Numbered from the stretch's first letter, positions 1 through 6,504 are shown. The stretch: 6,692 nucleotides of DNA from Kangiellaceae bacterium (GCA_030148365.1 JASBTO010000143.1:1-6692), one strand, 5' to 3'. The notes: generated by a model from the letters alone, not told the origin. Numbers and translations: made by a program.

Positions 1-3000
1 GCCCACGAGCGCAGCCTCAATATTGATTTCCTGCTCGGCTATCTCCGGCAATTACTGCCAAAACGTCCGGATCTGAAACTGATCATCACGTCGGCGACGA
101 TTGATCCGGACAAGTTTTCCCGTCATTTCGGCGACGCGCCGGTGATCCTGGTGGAGGGGCGCACCTATCCCGTCGAAGTCCGCTATCGGCCGCCGGTGGA
201 TGAAGATCAGGAAGCCGACAGCCGGGATCGTTTGACCGCCATTGGTAACGCCGTGCAGGAGCTGGTGAAGGCCGGTACCGGCGACATCCTGATCTTTCTG
301 AGCGGGGAAGGCGAGATCCGGGAAGCCGCCAAATACCTGCGCAAGGAACCGACGGCCGGATTCGAGGTGTTGCCCCTGTATGCCCGCCTGTCGGTCAAGG
401 AGCAGGAGCGCATTTTTCATCCCGGCGGTCGCCGCCGCATCGTGCTCGCCACCAATGTGGCCGAAACCTCGGTGACCGTGCCCGGGATCCGCTACGTCAT
501 CGACGTCGGCCAGGCCCGGATCAGCCGCTACAGTTCCCGCCTGAAAATCCAGCGCTTGCCGGTGGAGAACATTTCCCGGGCCTCTGCCAACCAACGCAAG
601 GGCCGCTGCGGCCGGGTCGCCGACGGGATCTGTATTCGCCTGTACAGTGAAGAGGACTTTGAACTTCGGCCCGAGTTTACCGATCCGGAAATTCTGCGCA
701 CCAATCTCGCCGCAGTCATCCTGCAGATGAAAATCCAGGGTCTCGGCGACATCGCGGATTTTCCTTTTCTGGATCCGCCCGCACCCCGGCAGGTAAGCGA
801 TGGCCTGAATCTGCTGCTTGAGCTTGGCGCCATTGATGAGCGTCAGCAGTTGACGCCCATCGGTCGGGAGCTGGCACGCTTGCCGGTGGATCCGAGAGTC
901 GGCCGAATCATTGTCGCCGGGCGTGAGCAGGGGGCGCTGAATGAAGCCCTGGTGATCGGCAGTTTCCTGACGGTGCGGGACCCCCGGGACCGTCCTTTCG
1001 ACAAGCAACAGGCTTCTGACCAGAAGCATGCCCGCTACGAGCACAAAAAGTCCGATTTCGTCACCATCGTGAATCTTTGGCGCAGTCTCCACGAGCAGCA
1101 GGATGAACTCAGCCATTCGAAATTTCGCAACTACTGCCGGGAGAACTGGATCAATTTCAACGCCTGGCGGGAATGGCGCAACACCTACCGGCAACTGAAA
1201 ACCACGATGAATCACAAGGGCACGGCTTTCAACGCGAGCTATGAGCAACTGCACAGAACGATGCTTGCCGGGCTGCTGTCGTTTGTTGGCAACAAGAGCA
1301 CCGACAATGACTACCTGGGCGCGCGCAACAGCCGTTTCTGGTTGCATCCCCAGTCGGTCAACTTCAAGGTACAACCGAAGTGGCTGGTGACCTTCGCCAT
1401 CGTCGAAACCAAAAAGCCCTACGCCCGTACAACCGGGGCCATCGAGCCCGAGTGGGTCGAGCAGGCCGCTGCGCACCTGCTGAAATCCAAATATTTCGAT
1501 CCCCACTGGAGCAAGAGCCGGGGCAGGGTGGTCGCCAATCTGCAATTGACCTTGTTCGGTCTGGTACTGGTGGCCAACCGGATCGTCGACTACAGCGCCC
1601 AGGATCCGGACTTCTGCCGCCGGGAATTCATCCGTGCCGGCCTTGTCGAGCAGGATATCCGGCTGACGGCCAAATTTCTTGATCATAATCGGCGGCTGCG
1701 GGACGAGCTCGAGGATCTGGAAGCCAGAACCCGCCAGGCCGGATTGCTCGCCGACGAGCAAACCCTGGTGGACTGGTTTGATCACAGGCTGCCGCCTCAT
1801 ATCAACAGCGCCCAGAGCCTGAATAAGTGGCTGAAGAAAAAGCCGCAGGAACATAACGGGCAGCTCCAATATACGCGGGAGTTATTACTACGGACGGACA
1901 CGGAAGAGGCAGTCGAGCAATTCCCCGAGACCCTGAGCTTCGGCGGCACCCGGCTGAATCTGGAGTATCGTTTCGAGCCAGGCCACGACGCCGACGGCGT
2001 GACCGCGGTACTGCCGGTCGCGGCCCTGCGGCAATTCAAGCCGGCGGACTTTGACCGCCTGGTGCCGGGGCTTTTGCAGGAAAAGGTGCAGGCCCTGATC
2101 AAGGGTTTGCCGAAACGGCTGCGCCGTAATTTCATCCCCGCGCCCCGTTACGCCGAAGCCTGTCTGGAAGCTCTCGCGCCGGAGCAGGGCAATATCCTGC
2201 AGCAATTGTCCGAGCGCTTGCGGGCCATGACCGGTGTCATTGTGACGCCGGACGACTGGCAGCAAGTGACCCTGCCGTCCCACTTGCAAATGCGCTTTCG
2301 GGTCGTCGATGACAAGGGCAAGACCCTGGCGACTAGCCGGGATCTGACGGCCCTGCAACAGGGCCAGCGTCAGGCCCGCCAGCAGGCCGTTGCCCGGGAG
2401 CCGGGAGCACAACATGGCCGGACCGCGAGCAACTGGCAGTTCGGCACTATTGAACAAAAGGTCCGCAAGCGTCAGGGCGGGCTGGATCTGGAGCTCTATC
2501 AGGCTTTGGTTGATGAGGGCGACAGTGTCACCCTGGAGCTGGTTGATCGACCCGGGCTCGCGCGGGAGCGCCACACTCGCGGCCTGAGTCGCCTGACGCT
2601 CCTGCAACTCGACAAGGAGTTCCGCTATCTGGAGAAAGCCTACGCCGACAAACGCCGGCTGGCGCTCGCCTACGGTACCCTCGGTGCCCAGCAGGATCTG
2701 TTCGAGGACGTCGCGCTGGCAGTGATCCGGGCGGAGCTGGACCAGCAGGACGGGCTGATCTGGACCGAAGCGGCGTTTGACACTTTCGTCAGCCGGCTCA
2801 GACCTGGCTTCGTCGCTGCCATGACCCGGGCCCTCAACCAACTGGTGGAAGTCCTCGAAGTGCGCCTCGCGGTGGGGACGGAAATCGCCGATCAGATGGC
2901 CGATCGCTACCCTGAAAGTCGGGACGACATGGAGCGCCAACTCCGGCACCTGTTCGCGCCGGGCTTCTGTTACCGGTACGGCATCGACAAGATTGCCGAC

Positions 3001-3270
3001 TACCCGCGCTATATCAACGCCCTCAAGCGACGCCTGGAACGGATTATCAACAACTATCCGAAAGAGCAGGCCGCGCTGGAAGAAATCCAGCCCTGGCAGG
3101 AACGTTTCGAGGATCTCGAGCAGGAGTCCGGCCTTGATCGGGACAAGGTTGCGGAGCTGCGCTGGATGCTGGAGGAATTTCGCATCTCCCTGTTTGCCCA
3201 GGGCGTGCGCACCCGGTTTCCCGTATCGGCCAAACGCCTGCAAAAACTCATGGAGAAAATCCGGACATGA
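1..3270 (+). CDS. hrpA: ATP-dependent RNA helicase HrpA (DEAH box), 5'-truncated by window edge
   Basis: Reading frame 1 is open from base 1 to the TGA at 3268-3270, giving 1089 visible residues; a GTG at 142 is internal, not the start. The first visible residues, AHERSLNIDF, are the tail of the DEAH box, so the P-loop and N-terminus lie upstream (E. coli HrpA is about 1300 residues, so roughly 200 are missing). Visible landmarks: motif III SAT at 31-33; motif IV ILIFLSG near 96; motif V TNVAETSVT at 151-159; motif VI QRKGRCGRV at 198-206. These are followed by the helicase-associated region and the long HrpA-type C-terminal region (DUF3418-like, with FRVVDDKGK and WMLEEFRISLFAQ). The family is a cytoplasmic 3'-5' RNA helicase; in E. 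coli it is linked to fimbrial mRNA processing and to relief of stalled ribosomes. The stop overlaps the next start (ATGA). In-frame TTA, CTA or TCA codons occur only at 52-54 and as a run of three at 1882-1890. Identity is secure. Confidence 0.97.
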   Translation, partial: AHERSLNIDFLLGYLRQLLPKRPDLKLIITSATIDPDKFSRHFGDAPVILVEGRTYPVEVRYRPPVDEDQEADSRDRLTAIGNAVQELVKAGTGDILIFLSGEGEIREAAKYLRKEPTAGFEVLPLYARLSVKEQERIFHPGGRRRIVLATNVAETSVTVPGIRYVIDVGQARISRYSSRLKIQRLPVENISRASANQRKGRCGRVADGICIRLYSEEDFELRPEFTDPEILRTNLAAVILQMKIQGLGDIADFPFLDPPAPRQVSDGLNLLLELGAIDERQQLTPIGRELARLPVDPRVGRIIVAGREQGALNEALVIGSFLTVRDPRDRPFDKQQASDQKHARYEHKKSDFVTIVNLWRSLHEQQDELSHSKFRNYCRENWINFNAWREWRNTYRQLKTTMNHKGTAFNASYEQLHRTMLAGLLSFVGNKSTDNDYLGARNSRFWLHPQSVNFKVQPKWLVTFAIVETKKPYARTTGAIEPEWVEQAAAHLLKSKYFDPHWSKSRGRVVANLQLTLFGLVLVANRIVDYSAQDPDFCRREFIRAGLVEQDIRLTAKFLDHNRRLRDELEDLEARTRQAGLLADEQTLVDWFDHRLPPHINSAQSLNKWLKKKPQEHNGQLQYTRELLLRTDTEEAVEQFPETLSFGGTRLNLEYRFEPGHDADGVTAVLPVAALRQFKPADFDRLVPGLLQEKVQALIKGLPKRLRRNFIPAPRYAEACLEALAPEQGNILQQLSERLRAMTGVIVTPDDWQQVTLPSHLQMRFRVVDDKGKTLATSRDLTALQQGQRQARQQAVAREPGAQHGRTASNWQFGTIEQKVRKRQGGLDLELYQALVDEGDSVTLELVDRPGLARERHTRGLSRLTLLQLDKEFRYLEKAYADKRRLALAYGTLGAQQDLFEDVALAVIRAELDQQDGLIWTEAAFDTFVSRLRPGFVAAMTRALNQLVEVLEVRLAVGTEIADQMADRYPESRDDMERQLRHLFAPGFCYRYGIDKIADYPRYINALKRRLERIINNYPKEQAALEEIQPWQERFEDLEQESGLDRDKVAELRWMLEEFRISLFAQGVRTRFPVSAKRLQKLMEKIRT

Positions 3271-3677
3271 ATGCAACAGCCGTTGGACGGCGGCGGGGCA
3301 TATTGATCCTGACGGCCCTCGTGGTCACCTTTATTGTCGTGCGTCTATGGCTCTGGTTCACGCCTGACGCCGACTTTGATCTTGGCACCTACAATATCCA
3401 TCATCTATACACCGGCCTGATCCTGCTGAGCGTGACCGGTCTGCCGCTGATGGTAGATCTGCGCCGGAACCGCTGGCTGGATCTCTGCTGCATCGGCTTC
3501 GGCGCCGGTCTCTCCCTGGCCCTCGATGAAGTGATCTACCTGATTGCCACCGATGGCAGCAACGCCTCCTACTGGCTGCCGGCGTCGGTGTGGGGTGGCA
3601 TTGTTGTGGTCGGCCTGAGCGTGGTGTATCTGGGCGTGTTGATCATCGCCCGCGGCAAGCCGGATCAGGACCGCTAG
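3267..3677 (+). CDS. small four-helix inner-membrane protein of unknown function, coupled to hrpA
   Basis: 136 residues. The ATG at 3267-3269 overlaps the hrpA stop in an ATGA, which argues for translational coupling and fixes the start. Four hydrophobic segments are visible, about residues 11-31, 47-64, 71-93 and 105-128. Arg8-10, the RRNR loop at 66-69 and the basic C-terminal tail (ARGK) suggest both ends and the middle loop are cytoplasmic. The acidic loop 33-38 (PDADFD) and the loop near 95-104 would then be periplasmic. Striking residues are IHHLYTG at 44-50, just before or at the start of helix 2, and LALDE at 84-88, near the end of helix 3. In the predicted topology both lie towards the periplasmic face. 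No signal peptide, enzyme motif or family I can name with certainty. The membrane nature is clear; the function is unknown, and co-location with hrpA may be only operon history. Confidence 0.85.
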   Translation: MNATAVGRRRGILILTALVVTFIVVRLWLWFTPDADFDLGTYNIHHLYTGLILLSVTGLPLMVDLRRNRWLDLCCIGFGAGLSLALDEVIYLIATDGSNASYWLPASVWGGIVVVGLSVVYLGVLIIARGKPDQDR

Positions 3678-3716
3678 CTGACATCTTGAGGTGACAGTCT
3701 CCGGCAACTCTCAATG

Positions 3717-3753
3717 GGTTCGGCGGAGTTTGCCTTGTAAACTCAGCCGAACC
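3717..3753. repeat. 15-bp imperfect inverted repeat (strong stem-loop)
   Basis: Arms GGTTCGGCGGAGTTT (3717-3731) and AAACTCAGCCGAACC (3739-3753) pair over 14 of 15 positions, with one G-A mismatch at the ninth, around a 7-base loop (GCCTTGT). It sits 39 bases after the membrane-protein stop and 52 bases before the yghU start. No T-run follows on either strand, so it is not a textbook intrinsic terminator. It could still end or protect the hrpA-operon transcript at its 3' end, or be an operator or a dispersed palindromic repeat. The inverted repeat itself is certain; its role is not. Confidence 0.7.
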
Positions 3754-3805
3754 GATTCATCACTACTACGACTTCCTGAATCGATACCAATGAGGTAAAA
3801 GCGTC

Positions 3806-4648
3806 ATGAGCAAAGCAGACGAGTACACGCCCCCCGAAGTGTGGAGGTGGGATCAGGAAAGCGGCGGTGAATTTGCCCATATCAACCGTCCCGAAGCCGG
3901 GCCGACGCATCAGAAAGAACTGCCCGTGGGCAAACACCCGTTGCAATTGTATTCACTGGCAACGCCCAATGGTGTGAAAGTGACGATAATGCTCGAGGAA
4001 TTATTGGCACTGGGCAAAGCCGGCGCAGAGTACGACGCCTGGCTTATCGATATCAAGGAGGGCGATCAATTCAGTACTGGTTTTACGGAGGTGAACCCGA
4101 ATTCCAAAATCCCCGCGCTGATGGATCACAGTACATCTCCGCCAACCCGGATCTTCGAATCCGGCGCGATCCTCGTCTACCTGGCGGAGAAATTCGATGC
4201 CTTCCTGTCGCCAGCACCCGCCGCGAGAGCGGAATGTCTGTCGTGGCTGTTCTGGCAGATCGGCAGCGCGCCTTTTCTGGGCGGTGGCTTCGGCCACTTC
4301 TACGCCTACGCCCCGGAGAAATTTGAGTACCCCATCAACCGCTATGCCATGGAAGTGAAGCGCCAACTGGACGTATTGGACCGCAACCTGGCCTCCCGTC
4401 GCTACCTCTGCGGTGAAGACTATACGATTGCCGATATCGCCGGTTATCCCTGGTATGGCGCGTTGGTGCAGGGAAAACTGTACGAGGCTGGCCAGTTTCT
4501 CGACGTCGAATCCTATACCAATGTCGTGCGCTGGGCAGGAGAAATCCGGGAGCGAACCGCGGTGCAGCGAGGCCGGCGGGTCAATCGCAATTGGGGCGAG
4601 GATGAATTACAGTTACCGGAGCGCCACGATGCCAGCGATTTTGACTGA
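3806..4648 (+). CDS. yghU: glutathione-dependent disulfide-bond oxidoreductase YghU (GST superfamily, Nu class)
   Basis: 280 residues, close in sequence and length to E. coli YghU (288). The family binds two glutathione molecules per active site and reduces disulfides in the cytoplasm, with little classical transferase activity. Visible: the conserved N-terminal extension (VWRWDQESGG, INRPEAGPTH, LPVGKHPLQLYS, residues 12-51); the TPNG active-site turn at 53-56, whose Thr and Asn contact glutathione in this group; VNPNSKIPAL at 96-105 with the cis-proline at 103; ESG at 118-120 for the glutathione gamma-glutamyl part; GGGFGHF at 159-165; the C-terminal-domain signature YTIAD at 206-210; and the ending ERHDASDF. 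GAGG at 3792-3795, ten bases before the ATG, supports the start. No convincing sigma-70 promoter was found in the 128-base gap upstream. In-frame TTA codons are used (for example at 4001), unlike in hrpA. Confidence 0.96.
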   Translation: MSKADEYTPPEVWRWDQESGGEFAHINRPEAGPTHQKELPVGKHPLQLYSLATPNGVKVTIMLEELLALGKAGAEYDAWLIDIKEGDQFSTGFTEVNPNSKIPALMDHSTSPPTRIFESGAILVYLAEKFDAFLSPAPAARAECLSWLFWQIGSAPFLGGGFGHFYAYAPEKFEYPINRYAMEVKRQLDVLDRNLASRRYLCGEDYTIADIAGYPWYGALVQGKLYEAGQFLDVESYTNVVRWAGEIRERTAVQRGRRVNRNWGEDELQLPERHDASDFD

Positions 4649-4664
4649 CAGCAGAGATTGCGCG

Positions 4665-4683
4665 GCGATGTCAGTACCATCGC
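4665..4683. other. short hairpin between yghU and the GNAT gene
   Basis: GCGATG (4665-4670) and CATCGC (4678-4683) form a 6-bp perfect stem with a 7-base loop, 16 bases after the yghU stop. There is no T-run after it. It could reduce read-through into the acetyltransferase gene or be chance in G+C-rich DNA. Confidence 0.25.
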
Positions 4684-4711
4684 TGGCGGGGTTTACCCAA
4701 CCGGAAGCCAT

Positions 4712-4715
4712 GGAG
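4712..4715 (+). promoter_or_regulatory. ribosome binding site deciding the GNAT start
   Basis: GGAG lies six bases before the ATG at 4722. This favours 4722 over the in-frame upstream ATGs at 4629, 4668 and 4710, the last of which overlaps this GGAG. Confidence 0.5.
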
Positions 4716-4721
4716 ACCGAT

Positions 4722-4976
4722 ATGGAAATACGTCACGAGCCGGACCAGAACCGCTTTACCGTCAGCGTCGATAATCAAGAGGGGGTACTGGAGTACCGCC
4801 TGGAAGATGGCACTGTCGATTTCAATCGTACCTTCGTACCGGAAGACTTGCGGGGCAGGGGCCTGGCCCGGCATCTGGTCAACCGGGGATTTACCTGGGC
4901 CGAGGAGAAAGGGCTGAAGATTGAAGCCTCCTGCTCTTACGCCGCGAAACAGCTCGCCAATCGCCACTCCCGCTGA
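4722..4976 (+). CDS. short GNAT-fold N-acetyltransferase (YjdJ / COG2388 type)
   Basis: 84 residues, starting MEIRHEPDQNRF. This is the minimal GNAT architecture seen in E. coli YjdJ (90 residues) and human NATD1: a single small acetyl-CoA-binding core without the usual N-terminal helices. The acetyl-CoA pyrophosphate loop is visible as LRGRGLARHLV at 43-53, matching the R-x-x-G-x-G/A pattern. The central strand FNRTFVPEDLRG (34-45) and the segment with the typical Cys-Ser-Tyr (71-73) follow. The substrate of this family is unknown. The protein ends at RHSR, where relatives usually continue with a His-Pro-Glu segment and a few more residues, so the C-terminus looks slightly short. The gene lies 73 bases after yghU on the same strand and may be co-transcribed. 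In-frame ATGs upstream (4710, 4668, 4629) would add 4, 18 or 31 residues. The frame is open back into yghU, but that part is only overlap. Confidence 0.85.
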   Translation: MEIRHEPDQNRFTVSVDNQEGVLEYRLEDGTVDFNRTFVPEDLRGRGLARHLVNRGFTWAEEKGLKIEASCSYAAKQLANRHSR

Positions 4977-4987
4977 TTGACCCCGAA

Positions 4988-5022
4988 AGGCCATGATGTC
5001 TCCCTGCGGAGTGCCTTGGCCT
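4988..5022. terminator. possible bidirectional terminator between convergent genes
   Basis: In the 45-base gap between the convergent GNAT and SDR genes, AGGCCA (4988-4993) pairs with TGGCCT (5017-5022). Inside it, CTCC (5000-5003) pairs with GGAG (5008-5011) around a CTGC loop, with unpaired internal bases between the two stems. Location suits a shared terminator, but there is no T-run on either strand and the 3' arm touches the SDR stop codon. Weak evidence. Confidence 0.25.
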
Positions 5023-5810
5023 CAGTCACCGACTTTGCGCTGCCACACATCCTGCTGCTCCTGCCGGACCATTTTTTCCGCATCTTCGGGCCGCACCGTA
5101 CGGTAGTGGGGGTTATCCGCCGTAATCACCCCGATCATCGCCTCGATCATCTCCTGGGGATCTGACTGATCGTCCAGATCCCGCTTCGGCCAATGGTCCA
5201 TGACCCGGTCGCCCTGATCCCACCATTGATCCTGGGCTTCCATGCCGGTGTCGTTAAAACCGGTACAGAAGGCGCCGGGGTTGACAGTACAGACTTCGAC
5301 GCCGTAGGGCTTGAGTTCCTTGCGCATCGCCGCGCAGAAGCCTTCCACGGCATGCTTGGACGCGGAATAGGCGCCATCCCAGGGCACCTTGACCAGACCG
5401 GCCACGGAAGAGACCCAGACGATGCGGCCGCTACCGCGCTTGATCATTTGCCGGGCAAAGCCCTGGGCAATTACCAGAGCCGCGAAAACATTGGTTTCGA
5501 AAACCGAGCGGACCACGGACATGGGCAGTTCCGCCACCGGTCCGGATTCCATGATGCCGGCATTGTTCAGGAGTACATCGATGTCCAGTTCAAACGCATG
5601 GCATCGATCAATTTCGTTAAGCACATCCAGTTTCAGGACCGTCATCTCAACGCCTTCTTTTTCGGCACATTGCCGCAAGTCGGTAACCTGCGGCCATATC
5701 TCACAAGCGGCGTAAACCTTGTGGCCTTGCGCCGCAAGGCCTAATGCTACGCCCCGGCCAAAGCCGCTGCCGGCACCGGTGACGAGAACTCTCAGGGTTT
5801 TCTTGTCCAT
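5022..5810 (-). CDS. short-chain dehydrogenase/reductase (classical SDR), substrate unknown
   Basis: 262 residues on the minus strand, the usual size for a classical SDR: a single-domain, cytoplasmic NAD(P)(H)-dependent oxidoreductase with a Rossmann fold. All core motifs are present: TGAGSGFG at 11-18 for the cofactor pyrophosphate; LDV at 61-63 for adenine; NNAG at 82-85; catalytic Asn107, Ser135, Tyr148 and Lys152 (YSASK); and NPG at 177-179 after strand six. The end of strand two reads VYAACE, so Glu37 may favour NAD over NADP, but this is uncertain. Substrate cannot be told from sequence. The ATG at 5808-5810 is preceded, ten bases away on the minus strand, by AAGGAG (complement of 5821-5826), a strong ribosome binding site. 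It is transcribed divergently from the VOC gene and converges with the GNAT gene; it appears to be a single-gene unit in this window. Confidence 0.94.
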   Translation of the reverse strand: MDKKTLRVLVTGAGSGFGRGVALGLAAQGHKVYAACEIWPQVTDLRQCAEKEGVEMTVLKLDVLNEIDRCHAFELDIDVLLNNAGIMESGPVAELPMSVVRSVFETNVFAALVIAQGFARQMIKRGSGRIVWVSSVAGLVKVPWDGAYSASKHAVEGFCAAMRKELKPYGVEVCTVNPGAFCTGFNDTGMEAQDQWWDQGDRVMDHWPKRDLDDQSDPQEMIEAMIGVITADNPHYRTVRPEDAEKMVRQEQQDVWQRKVGD

Positions 5811-6070
5811 GATCGGGGAACTCCTTGTATGGAATGTTGATCAGCAGGGGCGGGCAAGACTCCCGGAGCTGGCCGGAACCCGGACCACCCGACCTGCTTA
5901 TCTTACCGGAAGAAACGCCGGTTCCGGTCAATTCCGGGCCGGGCAGCTGGAGGACGCTTGTCGAGACGGCTTGCGTCCGGCTATTTGCCGGTTGGAATCC
6001 GGCGACAAATTGACGCAATATTGGCGCAAGTGAATCACTCAACCCTGTCTGGGTACCAGGAGACGAAACC
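5811..6070. other. divergent intergenic spacer, CCGG-rich with several inverted repeats
   Basis: 260 bases between the SDR (minus) and VOC (plus) genes. I see no credible gene. CCGG occurs 11 times between 5863 and 6002. GGCCGGAACC (5871-5880) is nearly the inverse complement of GGTTCCGGTC (5920-5929), matching 9 of 10. CCGGC (5977-5981) pairs with GCCGG (5987-5991), enclosed by TTGTCG (5958-5963) and CGACAA (6003-6008). The spacer must hold the promoters of both genes. No clean sigma-70 promoter is visible for the SDR: TTGACC and TAAGAT on the minus strand are 20 bases apart, which is too wide. Confidence 0.6.
5992..6039 (+). promoter_or_regulatory. weak candidate promoter and operator-like palindrome before the VOC gene
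   Basis: TTGGAA (5992-5997) and CAATAT (6016-6021), 18 bases apart, make a poor but possible sigma-70 promoter. A start site near 6028 would give a leader of about 43 bases. The perfect 11-base palindrome AGTGAATCACT (6029-6039) would cover that start site, where a repressor could act. A separate TTGACG at 6010-6015 has no good -10 partner. This is inference from short motifs only. Confidence 0.25.
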
Positions 6071-6442
6071 ATGGAACTGGGTAACTTTTCAATCAGCCTG
6101 AATGTGGCGGATCTGGATAAATCACGGATTTTCTATGAGGCGCTGGGCTTCTCAGCGATCGGCGGGGAAGCGGAGCAAGGCTGGTTGATCCTGCGAAACG
6201 GCGAGGCAACCGTAGGGCTCTTCCAGGGCATGTTCGAGCGCAACATGCTCACATTCAACCCCGGCTGGAATTCCCGATGCGAAACCCTGGACTCCTTTGC
6301 GGACGTCCGGGAAATTCAGCGACATCTGCGCGACAAGGGCATAATCCCCGAAGAGAAGATCGATGAATCCGGCAGCGGACCCGCCAGTATTCTGGTCATT
6401 GATCCCGACGGAAACCCCATCCTGATTGATCAACATGCCTGA
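6071..6442 (+). CDS. VOC-superfamily protein (glyoxalase/bleomycin-resistance fold), probably not a classical metal enzyme
   Basis: 123 residues, one VOC module of two beta-alpha-beta-beta-beta repeats. The first repeat is visible as FSISLNVADLDKSRIFYEALGF (6-27); the last strands end in IDPDGNPILIDQH (110-122), the usual VOC closing pattern. Conserved-looking internal blocks are GLFQGMFE (49-56) and TFNPGW (61-66). Aligned by eye with FosA, the first metal-ligand position (His7 in FosA) is Ser7 here, and the final glutamate position after DPDG is Leu118. This points to a metal-free binder or an unusual enzyme rather than a glyoxalase I. AGGAGA (6058-6063), seven bases before the ATG, gives a good start. 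The gene is 62 bases upstream of a GST gene on the same strand, which hints at, but does not prove, glutathione-linked chemistry. Confidence 0.9.
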   Translation: MELGNFSISLNVADLDKSRIFYEALGFSAIGGEAEQGWLILRNGEATVGLFQGMFERNMLTFNPGWNSRCETLDSFADVREIQRHLRDKGIIPEEKIDESGSGPASILVIDPDGNPILIDQHA

Positions 6443-6447
6443 CGCTT

Positions 6448-6468
6448 CTCGCCGGGTTTGCCCGTGAG
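6448..6468. other. small hairpin between the VOC and GST genes
   Basis: CTC (6448-6450) and CGGG (6453-6456) pair with CCCG (6461-6464) and GAG (6466-6468) around a TTTG loop, with a small internal bulge, just after the VOC stop. There is no T-run. It is probably not a terminator; it may be an mRNA-processing or stabilising hairpin within a VOC-GST transcript, or chance. Confidence 0.2.
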
Positions 6469-6504
6469 CGGATCCTGGCTTAACCGGAAAAGGAATCCAT
6501 AACC

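Noticed and set aside
142..144. GTG at 142 as the hrpA start
   Set aside because: The frame is open and homologous upstream to base 1, including the DEAH-box tail and the SAT motif, so the gene runs off the window.
1821..1842. Possible slippery A-run (AAGAAAAAG) in hrpA
   Set aside because: It does not form an in-frame X-XXY-YYZ heptamer with a following pseudoknot, and the frame continues normally.
52..3276. Two long minus-strand open frames (52-1869 and 1888-3276) antisense to hrpA
   Set aside because: They are in register with the hrpA codons, so they exist only because hrpA avoids TTA, CTA and TCA. Their translations show no recognisable domain, and the sense frame is a clear helicase.
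4413..4721. A 103-residue N-terminal extension of the GNAT protein overlapping yghU
   Set aside because: It is a shifted-frame shadow of yghU. The ribosome binding site and family length support the start at 4722.
5193..5744. Plus-strand open frames antisense to the SDR gene
   Set aside because: The minus strand encodes a complete SDR with every catalytic motif. The plus-strand translations have no recognisable features.
5900..5931. Minus-strand promoter TTGACC (complement of 5926-5931) with TAAGAT (complement of 5900-5905) for the SDR gene
   Set aside because: The spacing is 20 bases, outside the usual 16-18 range, and the -10 matches only 4 of 6 positions.
5719..6033. Small plus-strand open frames in the SDR-VOC spacer (5719-6033 and 5825-6013)
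   Set aside because: Low-complexity Pro/Gly/Arg-rich translations from CCGG-rich DNA, no good ribosome binding site, and overlap with the SDR 5' end.
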